Positions 31,345 through 41,209 of a DNA stretch of 64,000 nucleotides are shown in pieces. The notes beneath the pieces are model-generated. The model was given only the letters and a program-made list of their open reading frames with translations, was not told where the DNA came from and made no database searches. The stretch comes from an uncultured Bacteroides sp. GTDB taxonomy: Bacteria > Bacteroidota > Bacteroidia > Bacteroidales > Bacteroidaceae. The stretch lies in assembly GCA_948847595.1 (NCBI GenBank), contig CAQOGY010000015.1, forward strand, positions 1 to 64,000. The letters run 5' to 3'. The number at the start of each line of letters is the position of its first letter. The stretch's first letter is position 1. A program made the translations under genes and the position numbers.

Positions 31345-32717
31345 AAGCCTAGTTTTTCAAGTTTACGATATAAGGCAAAGCGGGTTATGCCCAAATATTC
31401 GGCGGCACGGGAAATATTTCCCTCGCTAAGTTTCATTGCTTTTTCAATGGTCTGGCGTTCCAGTTGTTCCAAATTTAATATCGTTTCTTCTTCCTTCCTT
31501 TGTTTAGGAGCGGCATGGAACAGAAAGTTTTCAGGTTTTAATAAAGAGCCGTCTCCTAATATGACAGCGCGTTCTATCGTATGCTGCAATTCCCGCACAT
31601 TTCCGGGCCAGGCATACTTTAATAGTTTGTTTTTGGCTTCCCGGGTCAGGCCGCGCATATCCTTTTTGTATTTACGTGCATACCGTTGCAGGAAGTGTTC
31701 GGCCAGTAGAATAATATCATTACCACGTTCGCGGAGCGGCGGGATATGTATTTCAATGGTATTGATACGATAGAGCAAGTCCTGCCGGAAGTTTCCTTCA
31801 TCCACTAATTGGCGAATATCCGCATTTGTGGCACAAATCAGGCGGACGTCAATAGGAACGGCTTGTGTACTGCCTAAACGGTTGATTTGTCGCTTTTCGA
31901 TAGCAGTCAATAGTTTCGATTGCATGGGAAGTGAAAGATTGCCGATTTCATCCAAAAACAGAGTTCCGTTGGTGGCAACTTCCATTCGCCCGGCTTTTGA
32001 TTTTTTAGCGTCGGTGAAAGCCCCTTTTTCAAATCCGAATAGTTCGCTTTCGAACAATTGTTCGGGGATACTTCCCAAGTCAATGGTGACAAAAGGCTTG
32101 CCGTATCGGGGGGAACAGCGATATAAGAAATGAGCAATCACGTCTTTTCCTGTTCCGTTTTCTCCTAGAATCAGGATATTGGCATCTGTACAACTTAGTT
32201 TGTTTATTGTAGTGAAAACTTCCTGCATGGCAGGAGATTCTCCGATAATGTCTCCTTCCGATGTGTTTTGACCGCTAAGTACTTCTATCTGCTCTTTTAA
32301 GATATTCACTTCTCGTTGTGACTGGCGCAACCGCATTCCGGAAGTGAGTGTGGCCAGTAGTTTTTCTTTTTTCCACGGTTTGGGAATAAAATCTGTTGCG
32401 CCGGCTTTGATAGCCCGCACTGCTTTGTCTGTATCTGCATAGGCGGTCATAAAGATAACAATAGCCTGCGGGTCAATTTGCAGTATTTGCTCCAAGCTCT
32501 CAAATCCTTCCTGACCACTAATAGCGTCACGGCTGAAATTCATATCCAATAAGATAAGATCGGGTTGAAAAGTAGTCATGAAATGTTCGATTCGGTCAGG
32601 AGTGGTGGCTACCTTTATTTTCTCCGCATAAGGTTCCAATAACAGGTTGAGGGCGAAAAGGACATCTTCGTTATCGTCTACTATAAGTATTTTCCCCAGT
32701 TTACTTGCTTCTTTCAT
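31341..32717 (-). CDS. Sigma-54-dependent response regulator (NtrC family)
   Basis: A 458-residue activator. Residues 1-125 are a receiver domain (ILIVDDNEDVLFAL, phospho-acceptor Asp in LILLDMNFSRD, Lys in FIPKPWKK). Residues about 150-385 are the sigma-54-interacting AAA+ domain with Walker A GENGTGKDV, Walker B GTLFLDEIGNL and the loop GAFTDA in place of the usual GAFTGA. Residues about 415-458 are a Fis-type helix-turn-helix (ISRAAEYLGITRFALYRKLE). It faces a divergent efflux operon that has a sigma-54 promoter and two tandem palindromes. These are the expected target. Confidence 0.96.
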   Translation of the reverse strand: MKEASKLGKILIVDDNEDVLFALNLLLEPYAEKIKVATTPDRIEHFMTTFQPDLILLDMNFSRDAISGQEGFESLEQILQIDPQAIVIFMTAYADTDKAVRAIKAGATDFIPKPWKKEKLLATLTSGMRLRQSQREVNILKEQIEVLSGQNTSEGDIIGESPAMQEVFTTINKLSCTDANILILGENGTGKDVIAHFLYRCSPRYGKPFVTIDLGSIPEQLFESELFGFEKGAFTDAKKSKAGRMEVATNGTLFLDEIGNLSLPMQSKLLTAIEKRQINRLGSTQAVPIDVRLICATNADIRQLVDEGNFRQDLLYRINTIEIHIPPLRERGNDIILLAEHFLQRYARKYKKDMRGLTREAKNKLLKYAWPGNVRELQHTIERAVILGDGSLLKPENFLFHAAPKQRKEEETILNLEQLERQTIEKAMKLSEGNISRAAEYLGITRFALYRKLEKLGL

Positions 32718-32760
32718 TTCTTTTGCTGAATAGATTTATTGCTTTTCTTTATTACATCGG

Positions 32761-32768
32761 CAAAGATA
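32761..32768 (-). promoter_or_regulatory. -7 promoter element of the regulator/kinase operon
   Basis: On the minus strand this reads TATCTTTG followed by CC, matching TAnnTTTG. Transcription would start near 32754, about 37 bases before the regulator ATG. The tandem palindromes lie 24-58 bases upstream of it, so the regulator may control its own gene. Confidence 0.6.
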
Positions 32769-32791
32769 TGGATAATAATCATGTGTTGTAT

Positions 32792-32826
32792 GTGCGATTG
32801 CGCACTAGTTTTGTGCGTATTTGCAC
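32792..32826. promoter_or_regulatory. Two tandem palindromes, likely enhancer site for the NtrC-type regulator
   Basis: GTGCGATTGCGCAC (32792-32805, perfect arms) and GTGCGTATTTGCAC (32813-32826, one arm mismatch) have the same 5-4-5 layout. Their centres are exactly 21 bp apart, so they lie on the same helix face. They lie about 57-91 bases upstream of the sigma-54 promoter, a usual place for an NtrC-type activator dimer pair. Confidence 0.7.
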
Positions 32827-32882
32827 GCTGATAATAGAAGAGGGATAAACGTATCTGTTTGAAGTATAGTAATTTATATAAA

Positions 32883-32898
32883 TGGCACAGGTTTTGAA
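32883..32898 (+). promoter_or_regulatory. Sigma-54 promoter of the efflux operon
   Basis: TGGCAC (32883-32888), five bases, then TTGAA (32894-32898) matches the -24/-12 consensus TGGCAC-N5-TTGCW except for A in place of the -12 C. Transcription would start near 32910, 15 bases before the TolC-type gene ATG. The divergent gene encodes a sigma-54 activator, which makes the match meaningful. Confidence 0.75.
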
Positions 32899-32924
32899 TA
32901 ATAAATTAATAAATATAACGAAGG

Positions 32925-34397
32925 ATGAACCTGAAATTAATCTGCATAAGCATTGGAATCCTGTCAACGGAATTATCGTCTGCCCAAAATCAGACAATGG
33001 AGCTGTCACTGGAGCAGACCGTAAGAATAGCGCGCTTGGAATCTCCCGACGCGCAAACGGCACGCCATAGTTTTCGTTCTGCTTATTGGAATTATAAATA
33101 TTATCGTGCCAATTATTTACCGACTTTGAGTTTGACATCCGATCCTAATTTGAACCGTGCCATTAATAAGATAACAATGGGTGACGGTTCGGTTAAGTTT
33201 GTCGAGCAGAACTTATTGAATACTGACCTGACTTTGAATCTTTCACAAAACGTATCCTGGACAGGAGGTTCCTTGTTTCTCGAAACATCTGCCCAACGTA
33301 TGGACTTGTTCAGCGAGCATAAATATTCATGGCAGACTTCACCTGTTATGATAGGCTATCGGCAGTCACTTTTTGGCTATAATAGTCTGAAATGGGATAA
33401 ACGTATAGAACCCGTACGTTATCAGGAGGCTAAGAAAAGTTATGTGGAGACGTTGGAACTTGTTTCAGCCAGTGCGATTAATAAATTCTTTGCTTTAGCT
33501 ACCGCCCAAAGCAATTACGACATAGCGTCGTTCAATTATGCGAATGCAGATACACTTTACCACTATGCCCAAGGGCGCTATAATATAGGTACGATAACAG
33601 AAAATGAGATGCTGCAACTGGAACTTAATCGTCTGACAGAAGAAACGAACCGTATGAATGCCCGCATTGAAATGGATAACTGTATGCAGGAGCTTCGTTC
33701 ATATCTGGGTATTCAGGAAGACAAGGAAATTCGTGTACGTGTCAGTTCCCGGGTGCCGGATTTCAGCATCAATCTGAATGAGGCGCTGGCACTGGCGTAT
33801 GAAAATAGTCCTGACATACAGACGATGAAGCGACGAAAGCTGGAAAGTGAAAGCGCTGTTGCGAGAGCCCGTGCCAATGCCGGTTTGAAGGCGGATATTT
33901 ATCTCCGTTTCGGACTGACACAGACGGCGGACAAATTACCGGAAGCCTATCGGAACCTTTTAGACCAGCAATATGTAAGTTTAAGTATCTCCCTGCCGAT
34001 TTTAGACTGGGGACGGGGAAAAGGTCAGGTACGGGTAGCCCGTTCTAACCGTGATCTGGTTTATACGCAGGTGGAACAAAGCAGGACGGATTTTGAACTG
34101 AATGTCCGCAAACTGGTGAAGCAGTTTAATCTGCAAACGCAACGTGTCCGTATCGCTGCCCGCACAGATGAAACTGCCCGACGGAGGAATGAAGTTGCCC
34201 GTAAACTTTATATATTGGGAAAATCGACCATTCTTGATTTGAACGCTTCTATTTCAGAAAAAGATAGCGCACGCCGTAATTACGTATCGGCTTTATATAA
34301 CTATTGGAGTTTATATTATACACTTCGTAGTATGACGCTATATGATTTTGAGAGAAACAGGTTGCTGACGGAGGATTATAATCTTCTCGTCGAATAG
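32925..34397 (+). CDS. TolC-family outer-membrane efflux channel
   Basis: A 490-residue protein with signal peptide (MNLKLICISIGILSTELSSAQ). The mature protein has the two-fold repeated coiled-coil pattern of TolC: LSLEQTVRIARLESPDAQTA in the first half and NLNEALALAYENSPDIQTMK in the second, each followed by long helices and barrel strands (LPTLSLTSDPN, LPILDWGRGKGQVRVA). It forms the outer-membrane exit duct. It is the first gene of a six-gene operon with an adaptor, three permeases and an ATPase. The ATG at 32925 follows GAAGG and lies 15 bases after the predicted sigma-54 start site. Confidence 0.93.
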   Translation: MNLKLICISIGILSTELSSAQNQTMELSLEQTVRIARLESPDAQTARHSFRSAYWNYKYYRANYLPTLSLTSDPNLNRAINKITMGDGSVKFVEQNLLNTDLTLNLSQNVSWTGGSLFLETSAQRMDLFSEHKYSWQTSPVMIGYRQSLFGYNSLKWDKRIEPVRYQEAKKSYVETLELVSASAINKFFALATAQSNYDIASFNYANADTLYHYAQGRYNIGTITENEMLQLELNRLTEETNRMNARIEMDNCMQELRSYLGIQEDKEIRVRVSSRVPDFSINLNEALALAYENSPDIQTMKRRKLESESAVARARANAGLKADIYLRFGLTQTADKLPEAYRNLLDQQYVSLSISLPILDWGRGKGQVRVARSNRDLVYTQVEQSRTDFELNVRKLVKQFNLQTQRVRIAARTDETARRRNEVARKLYILGKSTILDLNASISEKDSARRNYVSALYNYWSLYYTLRSMTLYDFERNRLLTEDYNLLVE

Positions 34398-34449
34398 GGT
34401 TGAATGATTTTCTTGTAATTGATATGAATATAAAAAACTATATGACCTC

Positions 34450-35700
34450 ATGGATATAAAATTAGAAAAGAAGCCGTGGTACATTCGTTATAGATATTAT
34501 CTGATAGGGGGACTTTTGTTTCTCTCCTTTCTGATTTATGTAATCATCCTTTCATCAGGTCCCAGAAAACTACGTGTTGATGTCGGGAATATCCAGATAG
34601 CGGAAGTGGTAGATGCTGACTTCATGGAATATGTAGATGTGGAAGGATTGGTTCAACCCATATTGACTATCAAGGTCAATACCCGCGAAGCGGGAAGTGT
34701 AGAAAAGATAGTGGGGGAAGAAGGCAGTTTGCTTCAGCAAGGTGATACGATTCTTGTTCTTTCCAATCCGGACTTGCTTCGTAACATCGAAGACCAGCGT
34801 GACGAATGGGAAAAGCAAATGATTACCTATCAGGAGCAGGAGATTGAAATGGAGCAAAAGAGTCTGAATCTGAAACAGCAGGCTCTGACAAATAATTATG
34901 AGCTTGAACGTCTGAAAAAAAGCATTGCCCTTGACCGTGAAGAGTATCAGATGGGGGTAAAGAGCAAGGCTCAACTGCAAGTGGCTGAAGATGAGTATAA
35001 TTACAAACAGAAAAATGCTGCTTTGCAACAAGAGAGCCTGCGGCATGATTCTGCTGTAACAATGATTCGTAAAGAGTTGATTCGTAACGACCGGGAAAGG
35101 GAACGGAAGAAATATGAACGCGCTCATGAACGCTTGAATAATTTGGTGGTAACAGCTCCGATAAAAGGACAGCTTAGCTTTGTAAAGGTTACTCCCGGGC
35201 AACAAGTCTCTTCCGGTGAAAGCATAGCTGAAATAAAGGTGCTTGACCAATATAAGATCCATACTTCGCTCAGTGAATATTATATTGACCGGATTACCAC
35301 CGGATTGCCTGCCACTATCAATTATCAGGGAAAGAAATACCCGTTGAAAATAACGAAAGTAGTCCCCGAAGTGAAAGACCGTATGTTTGATGTCGATCTT
35401 GTTTTTACAGGTGATATGCCTGATAACGTAAGAGTGGGCAAGAGTTTTCGTGTGCAGATAGAATTGGGGCAACCGGAACAGGCGCTTGTTATCCCACGCG
35501 GTAATTTCTATCAGGCTACGGGAGGACAATGGATTTATAAGGTGAATGCTTCAAAAACAAAAGCTGTCCGCATTCCTTTATCTATCGGCCGCCAAAATCC
35601 GCAGCAGTATGAAATTACAGAAGGTTTGCAGCCCGGAGATTGGGTAATTACGACGGGATATGATACCTTTGGCGATGCGGAAGAATTGATATTGGATTAA
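34450..35700 (+). CDS. HlyD/MacA-type periplasmic adaptor
   Basis: A 416-residue membrane-fusion protein. One membrane helix lies near the N-terminus (about 14-33, YLIGGLLFLSFLIYVIILSS). A lipoyl-like half-motif follows (VEGLVQPILTIKVNTREAGS), then a long coiled-coil hairpin at about 112-225 rich in Glu, Gln, Leu and Arg. The second lipoyl half is APIKGQLSFVKVTPGQQVS, followed by beta-barrel and membrane-proximal domains to the C-terminus. It connects the inner-membrane ABC permeases with the TolC-type channel. It is placed 52 bases after the channel gene and 21 before the first permease. Confidence 0.93.
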   Translation: MDIKLEKKPWYIRYRYYLIGGLLFLSFLIYVIILSSGPRKLRVDVGNIQIAEVVDADFMEYVDVEGLVQPILTIKVNTREAGSVEKIVGEEGSLLQQGDTILVLSNPDLLRNIEDQRDEWEKQMITYQEQEIEMEQKSLNLKQQALTNNYELERLKKSIALDREEYQMGVKSKAQLQVAEDEYNYKQKNAALQQESLRHDSAVTMIRKELIRNDRERERKKYERAHERLNNLVVTAPIKGQLSFVKVTPGQQVSSGESIAEIKVLDQYKIHTSLSEYYIDRITTGLPATINYQGKKYPLKITKVVPEVKDRMFDVDLVFTGDMPDNVRVGKSFRVQIELGQPEQALVIPRGNFYQATGGQWIYKVNASKTKAVRIPLSIGRQNPQQYEITEGLQPGDWVITTGYDTFGDAEELILD

Positions 35701-35721
35701 AGAGTTAACAGTAAAAACATT

Positions 35722-38118
35722 ATGATAAAACATTATTTGAAAGTTGCATTCAGAAACCTGTTGAAATACAAGACACAAAATATAATCTCTATCATCGGTC
35801 TTGCGGTAGGATTGCTATGTTTCTGCATATGTATGTATTGCAGCCGTTTTGTTGAAACGACCAACCATTGTTTCAGTAATTACACCCGCATTGCGGAACT
35901 GAGTCTTTATGATTACCAGACCGATACTTATTTTTCCGGTACACAGGTAGCCTTGTCCGAAGAACTCCGTACATGGGGAATGGGAGAGGTAGAAGCAATC
36001 TCCTGTATGGCATATTCCCGTGAACGTTCTTTTCTTGCCGGGATTTCAGAAGAGAAATCACTGCCTTATGAACTTGAGACGATAGAGATAGATACGTTAT
36101 ATAATAAGGTATTCACTCCCCGGATACTGGCGGGAAATTGGGAGACGGCCAGCCGGACGCCTAATGCTGTTATTTTGAGTGAGTCTACCGCCATAAAGAT
36201 ATTCGGTAAGATTGAAACTGCTATCGGCAAACATCTGACGTTGATGAGACGGCTCCACACTTCGCCTGAAAGTACTCCGAAAACAGGAGGTATTGTGTAC
36301 ACTGTCCAGGCAGTAATGGAGGATATTCCGTTGAACAATGGTTTCAGCTTTATGACACATACTGATGCTATGGTGTTAAATGATAGCGAAGGACTTTTTC
36401 AAAGCCCGAAGCGTCATGACATGACAGGAGCCTTAACGTATGTCCTGCTTTCTCCTCATGCGGATATAGCCGCACTGGAACAACAATTTTCGAAGCGCAA
36501 TTATAGTTATACCATGTATAATCAGGCATATTCGGTTGTAGCGAATTACATTGGCGACCGGAGTCAAAAAAAAGGCGCTTTTGTCCTGGGGTGGGCGACC
36601 GGAATAGTCGGTACATTAATACTGCTGGTCGGACTTGTCAATTTCTTCCATTTTCTTATCGGTTCTTTTCTCAATCGCACTAAGGAATACAGTATTATGA
36701 AAATGGCCGGATGTAATTGGAGTCAACAATTCTGTCTGCTGTTTGTACAGTCACTGATTGTCATAGTTGCTTCTTCCTTTCTGGTTGTATGGGGAATAGA
36801 GTTGATTGGCGACAGGATGGATTTTTCCCTGTCGGGTATTACGATGACTTTTCCTCCTGCTGTCCTTTTGAAACACGCTTTGCAATATATCATTTTTCTC
36901 ATTCTGCTTTGTGCTGTCATCTGTATGTTTGTATCTGTCCGTATCCGCAGGATTTCAATACAGGACGGAATGCATGGGGGCAACAAGCGTTGCGGAAAAC
37001 AATGGGGACGTAACTTTATGTTAGGTATTCAGTTCTTTATCTGCTGGATATTTGTATCATTCACCGTTGCGTTATTCTTGCAATCGGAAACAACAACCAA
37101 AACACTGTTCCATACATTAAGCCAGAAAGAGAAAGAGGCAATTCTGAGTATCCCGCTAGATTATCCGTTCATGAAAAACGAAGAAAAGCTGGACATGGTA
37201 GAACGTTTCAAACAACATGCAGGGGTGAAGGATATTCTGTTGTCAGATATTGCTTATACGCAGGGAGTGTCCGGCAATCTGCTGATGACCGAAAAAGGGA
37301 ATGATAACTCCTGGACTGATATTGATATTATGTGTGTGCCGCTGAACTTCTTTACTTTTATGAATATTCCGGTAAAGGAAGGTAGGACTATCCTGACAAA
37401 ACAGGATCTTGTCATGGATGAGGTATGGCAGAACAAGCAAAAGAAGAATGTGATCGGGATGAATTTCTATGACCAGAACAATGATTATACTGTATGCGGA
37501 GTTTGTGCCCCTTTTCAGACCGATATTCATAATCATAGCGGCGGTTACGCTTTTATACTCTATGATCCATCCGTATATGTAGGACATTGTTATGTGAAAT
37601 GCTATCCTCAGCAACAAAAGGAAGTAGTGAAGTGGATTGAAAGGATCCGTCAGGAGATGTTGCCGGAAAATATTCCTTGTCAGGTACGCACATTTCAGGA
37701 TGACCTTTATGAGATGCAGGCTATGGAATATATCCTGAAAGATATTATTTTGTTTTTCGCAATGGTCAGTATCATTATTACATTATTGGGCGTATATTCC
37801 AGCGTTACTCTCGACACCGAACGCAGGCAGAAAGAAGTTGCTGTCCGTAAGGTAAATGGAGCCGGAATCAGGCATATAATCTGGTTATTTGCCCGTTTGT
37901 ATATAGCTTTGTTGGTGGTTACTGCCATTATATCCTTTCCGTTGGTGTACATGGTGTTACAGTGGTGGAAACAAATATATACAGTATTCTTTAACTGCGG
38001 ATGCTGGTTTTGGACAGGAATTTTTCTGTCTGTTGCCATGGTAACGGCATTGACTATCTGGTTTCGTATCATGAGGATTGCAAGAATCAATCCGGTGGAG
38101 TCTATCAAGAATGAATAA
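35722..38118 (+). CDS. FtsX/MacB-type ABC permease (first of three)
   Basis: A 798-residue permease without its own ATPase domain. It starts MIKHYLKVAFRNLLKYKTQN, then a first helix (IISIIGLAVGLLCFCICMYC), a large periplasmic domain, three helices around 285-390, a second segment of similar design after about residue 430 (a duplicated FtsX unit), and final helices around 680-790. The C-terminal motif TERRQKEVAVRKVNGAGIRH is the cytoplasmic ATPase-contact loop of the FtsX family. It should work with the single ATPase encoded 39 bases downstream. Its N-terminus is nearly the same as that of the next permease. Confidence 0.92.
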   Translation: MIKHYLKVAFRNLLKYKTQNIISIIGLAVGLLCFCICMYCSRFVETTNHCFSNYTRIAELSLYDYQTDTYFSGTQVALSEELRTWGMGEVEAISCMAYSRERSFLAGISEEKSLPYELETIEIDTLYNKVFTPRILAGNWETASRTPNAVILSESTAIKIFGKIETAIGKHLTLMRRLHTSPESTPKTGGIVYTVQAVMEDIPLNNGFSFMTHTDAMVLNDSEGLFQSPKRHDMTGALTYVLLSPHADIAALEQQFSKRNYSYTMYNQAYSVVANYIGDRSQKKGAFVLGWATGIVGTLILLVGLVNFFHFLIGSFLNRTKEYSIMKMAGCNWSQQFCLLFVQSLIVIVASSFLVVWGIELIGDRMDFSLSGITMTFPPAVLLKHALQYIIFLILLCAVICMFVSVRIRRISIQDGMHGGNKRCGKQWGRNFMLGIQFFICWIFVSFTVALFLQSETTTKTLFHTLSQKEKEAILSIPLDYPFMKNEEKLDMVERFKQHAGVKDILLSDIAYTQGVSGNLLMTEKGNDNSWTDIDIMCVPLNFFTFMNIPVKEGRTILTKQDLVMDEVWQNKQKKNVIGMNFYDQNNDYTVCGVCAPFQTDIHNHSGGYAFILYDPSVYVGHCYVKCYPQQQKEVVKWIERIRQEMLPENIPCQVRTFQDDLYEMQAMEYILKDIILFFAMVSIIITLLGVYSSVTLDTERRQKEVAVRKVNGAGIRHIIWLFARLYIALLVVTAIISFPLVYMVLQWWKQIYTVFFNCGCWFWTGIFLSVAMVTALTIWFRIMRIARINPVESIKNE

Positions 38119-38157
38119 AAGAATGATATAATTTACGAACAATATAAATTTACGATC

Positions 38158-38832
38158 ATGATTAAGACAGTAAACTTACAGAAGATTTTCAAGACAGAAG
38201 AAGTGGAAACTTGGGCGCTGAATAATGTCAGCATCGAGGTGAAGCAAGGTGAGTTTGTAGCCATTATGGGGCCTTCCGGTTGTGGAAAATCCACATTGCT
38301 TAATATTTTAGGGCTTTTGGATAACCCGACGGGAGGGGAGTATTATCTGAATGGTACGGAAGTTTCGAAATATACGGAATCGCAGCGTACAAATCTCCGT
38401 AAAGGAGTCATTGGTTTTGTATTTCAGAGTTTCAATCTGATAGATGAACTGAACGTGTATGAAAACATTGAACTGCCTTTACTTTATATGGGAATCTCGG
38501 CATCCGAACGGAAAAAAAGGGTTGAGACAGCTATGGAGAGAATGGCTATTACTCATCGTAGTAAGCATTTTCCTCAACAACTTTCCGGAGGTCAGCAACA
38601 ACGTGTTGCTATTGCCCGTGCAGTAGTCGCCAATCCTAAACTGATTCTTGCCGATGAACCGACTGGTAATTTGGACTCCAAAAATGGTAAGGAAGTCATG
38701 GGGTTGTTGAGTGAACTGAATAGAGAGGGGACAACAATTGTCATGGTAACCCATTCGCAACATGACGCCGGCTATGCCAATCGCATCATCAACTTGTTTG
38801 ACGGTCAGGTGGTAACGGAAGTAAGCATGTAA
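38158..38832 (+). CDS. ABC transporter ATPase (MacB/LolD type)
   Basis: A 224-residue ATPase. Walker A GPSGCGKST, Q-loop region VIGFVFQSFNLIDEL, signature LSGGQQQRVAIARAV, Walker B LILADEPTGNLD and the switch His in VMVTHSQHD are all present. The closest type is the LolD/MacB group that powers FtsX-like permeases by mechanotransmission rather than by direct transport through the membrane. It is the only ATPase in the operon, so it probably serves all three permeases. It lies between the first and second permease genes. Confidence 0.95.
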   Translation: MIKTVNLQKIFKTEEVETWALNNVSIEVKQGEFVAIMGPSGCGKSTLLNILGLLDNPTGGEYYLNGTEVSKYTESQRTNLRKGVIGFVFQSFNLIDELNVYENIELPLLYMGISASERKKRVETAMERMAITHRSKHFPQQLSGGQQQRVAIARAVVANPKLILADEPTGNLDSKNGKEVMGLLSELNREGTTIVMVTHSQHDAGYANRIINLFDGQVVTEVSM

Positions 38833-38866
38833 GTACGTTGCATCAAGCAACTATAAATGAGGTATC

Positions 38867-41188
38867 ATGATAAAACACTATCTTAAAGTAGCCTTTCGCA
38901 ATCTGATGAAGTATAAGACACAAAGCCTTGTCAGTATCATCGGATTGGCAGTCGGATTTACTTGTTTTGCGCTGTCTGCTTTGTGGATTCGTTATGAAAT
39001 GACTTATGACGATTTTCATGAGGGGGCCGATCGTATTTATTTGGCAGGCAGTAGCTTTCGTCTTTATGGAGACGGATTTAACTATAATTCATCTAGCTTT
39101 TTAGCTGATTATTTGGCAAAGAACTGTCCTGAGGTGGAGAAAGTATGTTGTATCTATTACGATTGGGATGAAAAAAAGATTAAGAATGAGGATACCGAGT
39201 TTTCGGTACGGCGGATAGAAGTAGATTCAAGTTTCATTTCAATGTTCAATATTAAGGTATTGGACGGAGATAATCATTTACAGCTAAAAAAGGATGAAAT
39301 TGCTATAACTGAAAATGCGGCAGAACGAATATTTGGAAAAGAATCTCCGATAGGTAAACACTTGATTTTCGAAGAAAATAATGAAGAAAAAACAATTGTC
39401 GCAATTGTAAAGTCATGGGAAGGGCATTCTTTGTTTTCTTTTGATATATTGTTACCATTTTATGATGCAAGCCCTAATTGGGGACGCCAACGATGTCAAA
39501 CGCTTTTTCGCACTTATCCCAACTGTGATATGAAAGCATTACAACAAAGATTATCAGAACATGAAGTGCAACAAGAAGGCCATAAATATCCAATCTCTAC
39601 GCCTATTGCCCTATTATCGACACTGCGGAGTACTCATCCAAGAGAAGATGTAAATGTGAAGTTGGATCATATTCGTCTTTTTGCTTGTATTAGTGGTTTG
39701 GTCATCATTTGTGGAATATGCAATTATTTAACAATGCTGGTGACTCGTATCCGGATGCGTAGACGTGAGTTGGCGTTGAGAAAGGTTAATGGTTCATCAA
39801 ATAGAGGTTTACTTACCCTACTTCTCATAGAACTAGTCTTATTACTGCTTCTATCTTCAGGAGTAGGTTTGGTGTTGATAGAGTTAATTTTGCCCACTTT
39901 CAAACGTTTGTCACAAATTGATGAAAGCACTTCATTCTTTTATATTGAAGTATTTGTTTATATCTTATCATTGGTTGCCGTGACAGTTGGTTTTGCATCT
40001 CTGCTTATACAATATATCAGTAGACGAACTCTACTTAATAATATAAGCAAGAAGTCAAATACACATCTCTCAGGATGGTTTTATAAAATCAGTATTTTTT
40101 TTCAGCTATTTATCAGCTTGGGCTTTGTGTTTTGTACTTTGGTAATGATGATGCAACTTCATTTTCTATTGAATACTAGGGAGCTTGGAATAGAGCGGCA
40201 TAATGTGGGGGCAGTAGTTTATTGCTCTGAAAATATCCCTTTCAAAGAAGTAGTGAATCAGATACCTGAAATAGCAGAATGTTTGAATGGTTTTCATACA
40301 CCTATTCCCAAGATGTACTATTCAACATATAGATTAAAAGAATGGGACGGAAAAAATACTGATAGTGAACAATATATTGAACTGGAAGATGAAACGATTA
40401 ATCAGGAGTATGCCGATTTCTTTGGAGTTGAGGTATTGGACGGAAATATGTTGGATGAAAAGGATGGAAAAGATATGGTTGTTATAAATGAGGCTGCTGT
40501 GAAAGCTTTAGGATGGACACAACCGATAGGAAAGAAAATAGGTAAATTAGGAAAGCAATATATAGTGAAAGGTGTCATTAAAAATATTTCATATAACGCT
40601 CCAATACATCCGGTAGCTCCTGCCATGTTTCATTTACCGGATAGTAGAGACAGAGGAGGTATTATTTTCAAAGTGAAGGAAGGAACTTGGGACATTGTTT
40701 CTGAAAAGATAAAAGCAGAAGTGAATAAAGTTAATCCGAATGCAGAATTGATGTTGTCTAATATGGAAGAAGTTTATGACGCTTATATGAAATCAGAGAG
40801 AACATTGTGTAAGCTGTTAAGTGTAGTTTCCGCTATTTGTATAATAATTGCAGTATTCGGTATATTTTCGTTAGTAACTTTATCCTGTCAGCAACGTCGT
40901 AAAGAAATAGCCATCCGTAAAGTAAATGGTGCCAGCGCAAGGCTGATTCTGAACTTATTCTTTAAAGAATACTTGCTATTACTTGTTATGGCATCATGCA
41001 TTGCTTTTCCATTAGGATATGTCATTATGAAACGTTGGCTTGAAAACTATGTAAAACAGACTCCGGTAAACTTGTGGATATATATAGGAATATTTGCAGG
41101 AATGCTTCTTGTTATTTTCTCAAGCATTGTATGGAGAGTATGGAAAGCTGCCATTCAAAATCCGGCAGAAGTGATTAAGAGTGAGTAA
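38867..41188 (+). CDS. FtsX/MacB-type ABC permease (second of three)
   Basis: A 773-residue permease. The start MIKHYLKVAFRNLMKYKTQS and first helix (LVSIIGLAVGFTCFALSALW) are almost the same as in the first permease. A large periplasmic region follows, then helices near 270-400 with RMRRRELALRKVNGSSNRGL as the first ATPase-contact loop. A second FtsX unit covers about 405-773 and ends with CQQRRKEIAIRKVNGASARL and helices near 705-760. The middle of this gene is visibly more A/T-rich and uses A/T-ending codons more than the other two permeases, suggesting a different history for that part. It starts 34 bases after the ATPase. Confidence 0.92.
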   Translation: MIKHYLKVAFRNLMKYKTQSLVSIIGLAVGFTCFALSALWIRYEMTYDDFHEGADRIYLAGSSFRLYGDGFNYNSSSFLADYLAKNCPEVEKVCCIYYDWDEKKIKNEDTEFSVRRIEVDSSFISMFNIKVLDGDNHLQLKKDEIAITENAAERIFGKESPIGKHLIFEENNEEKTIVAIVKSWEGHSLFSFDILLPFYDASPNWGRQRCQTLFRTYPNCDMKALQQRLSEHEVQQEGHKYPISTPIALLSTLRSTHPREDVNVKLDHIRLFACISGLVIICGICNYLTMLVTRIRMRRRELALRKVNGSSNRGLLTLLLIELVLLLLLSSGVGLVLIELILPTFKRLSQIDESTSFFYIEVFVYILSLVAVTVGFASLLIQYISRRTLLNNISKKSNTHLSGWFYKISIFFQLFISLGFVFCTLVMMMQLHFLLNTRELGIERHNVGAVVYCSENIPFKEVVNQIPEIAECLNGFHTPIPKMYYSTYRLKEWDGKNTDSEQYIELEDETINQEYADFFGVEVLDGNMLDEKDGKDMVVINEAAVKALGWTQPIGKKIGKLGKQYIVKGVIKNISYNAPIHPVAPAMFHLPDSRDRGGIIFKVKEGTWDIVSEKIKAEVNKVNPNAELMLSNMEEVYDAYMKSERTLCKLLSVVSAICIIIAVFGIFSLVTLSCQQRRKEIAIRKVNGASARLILNLFFKEYLLLLVMASCIAFPLGYVIMKRWLENYVKQTPVNLWIYIGIFAGMLLVIFSSIVWRVWKAAIQNPAEVIKSE

Positions 41189-41209
41189 TAGAATCGTATA
41201 ACATATAAG

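Noticed and set aside
34570..35529. Minus-strand open frame of 319 codons
   Set aside because: It is antisense to the adaptor gene, rich in Phe, Leu and His, without recognisable domains or promoter.
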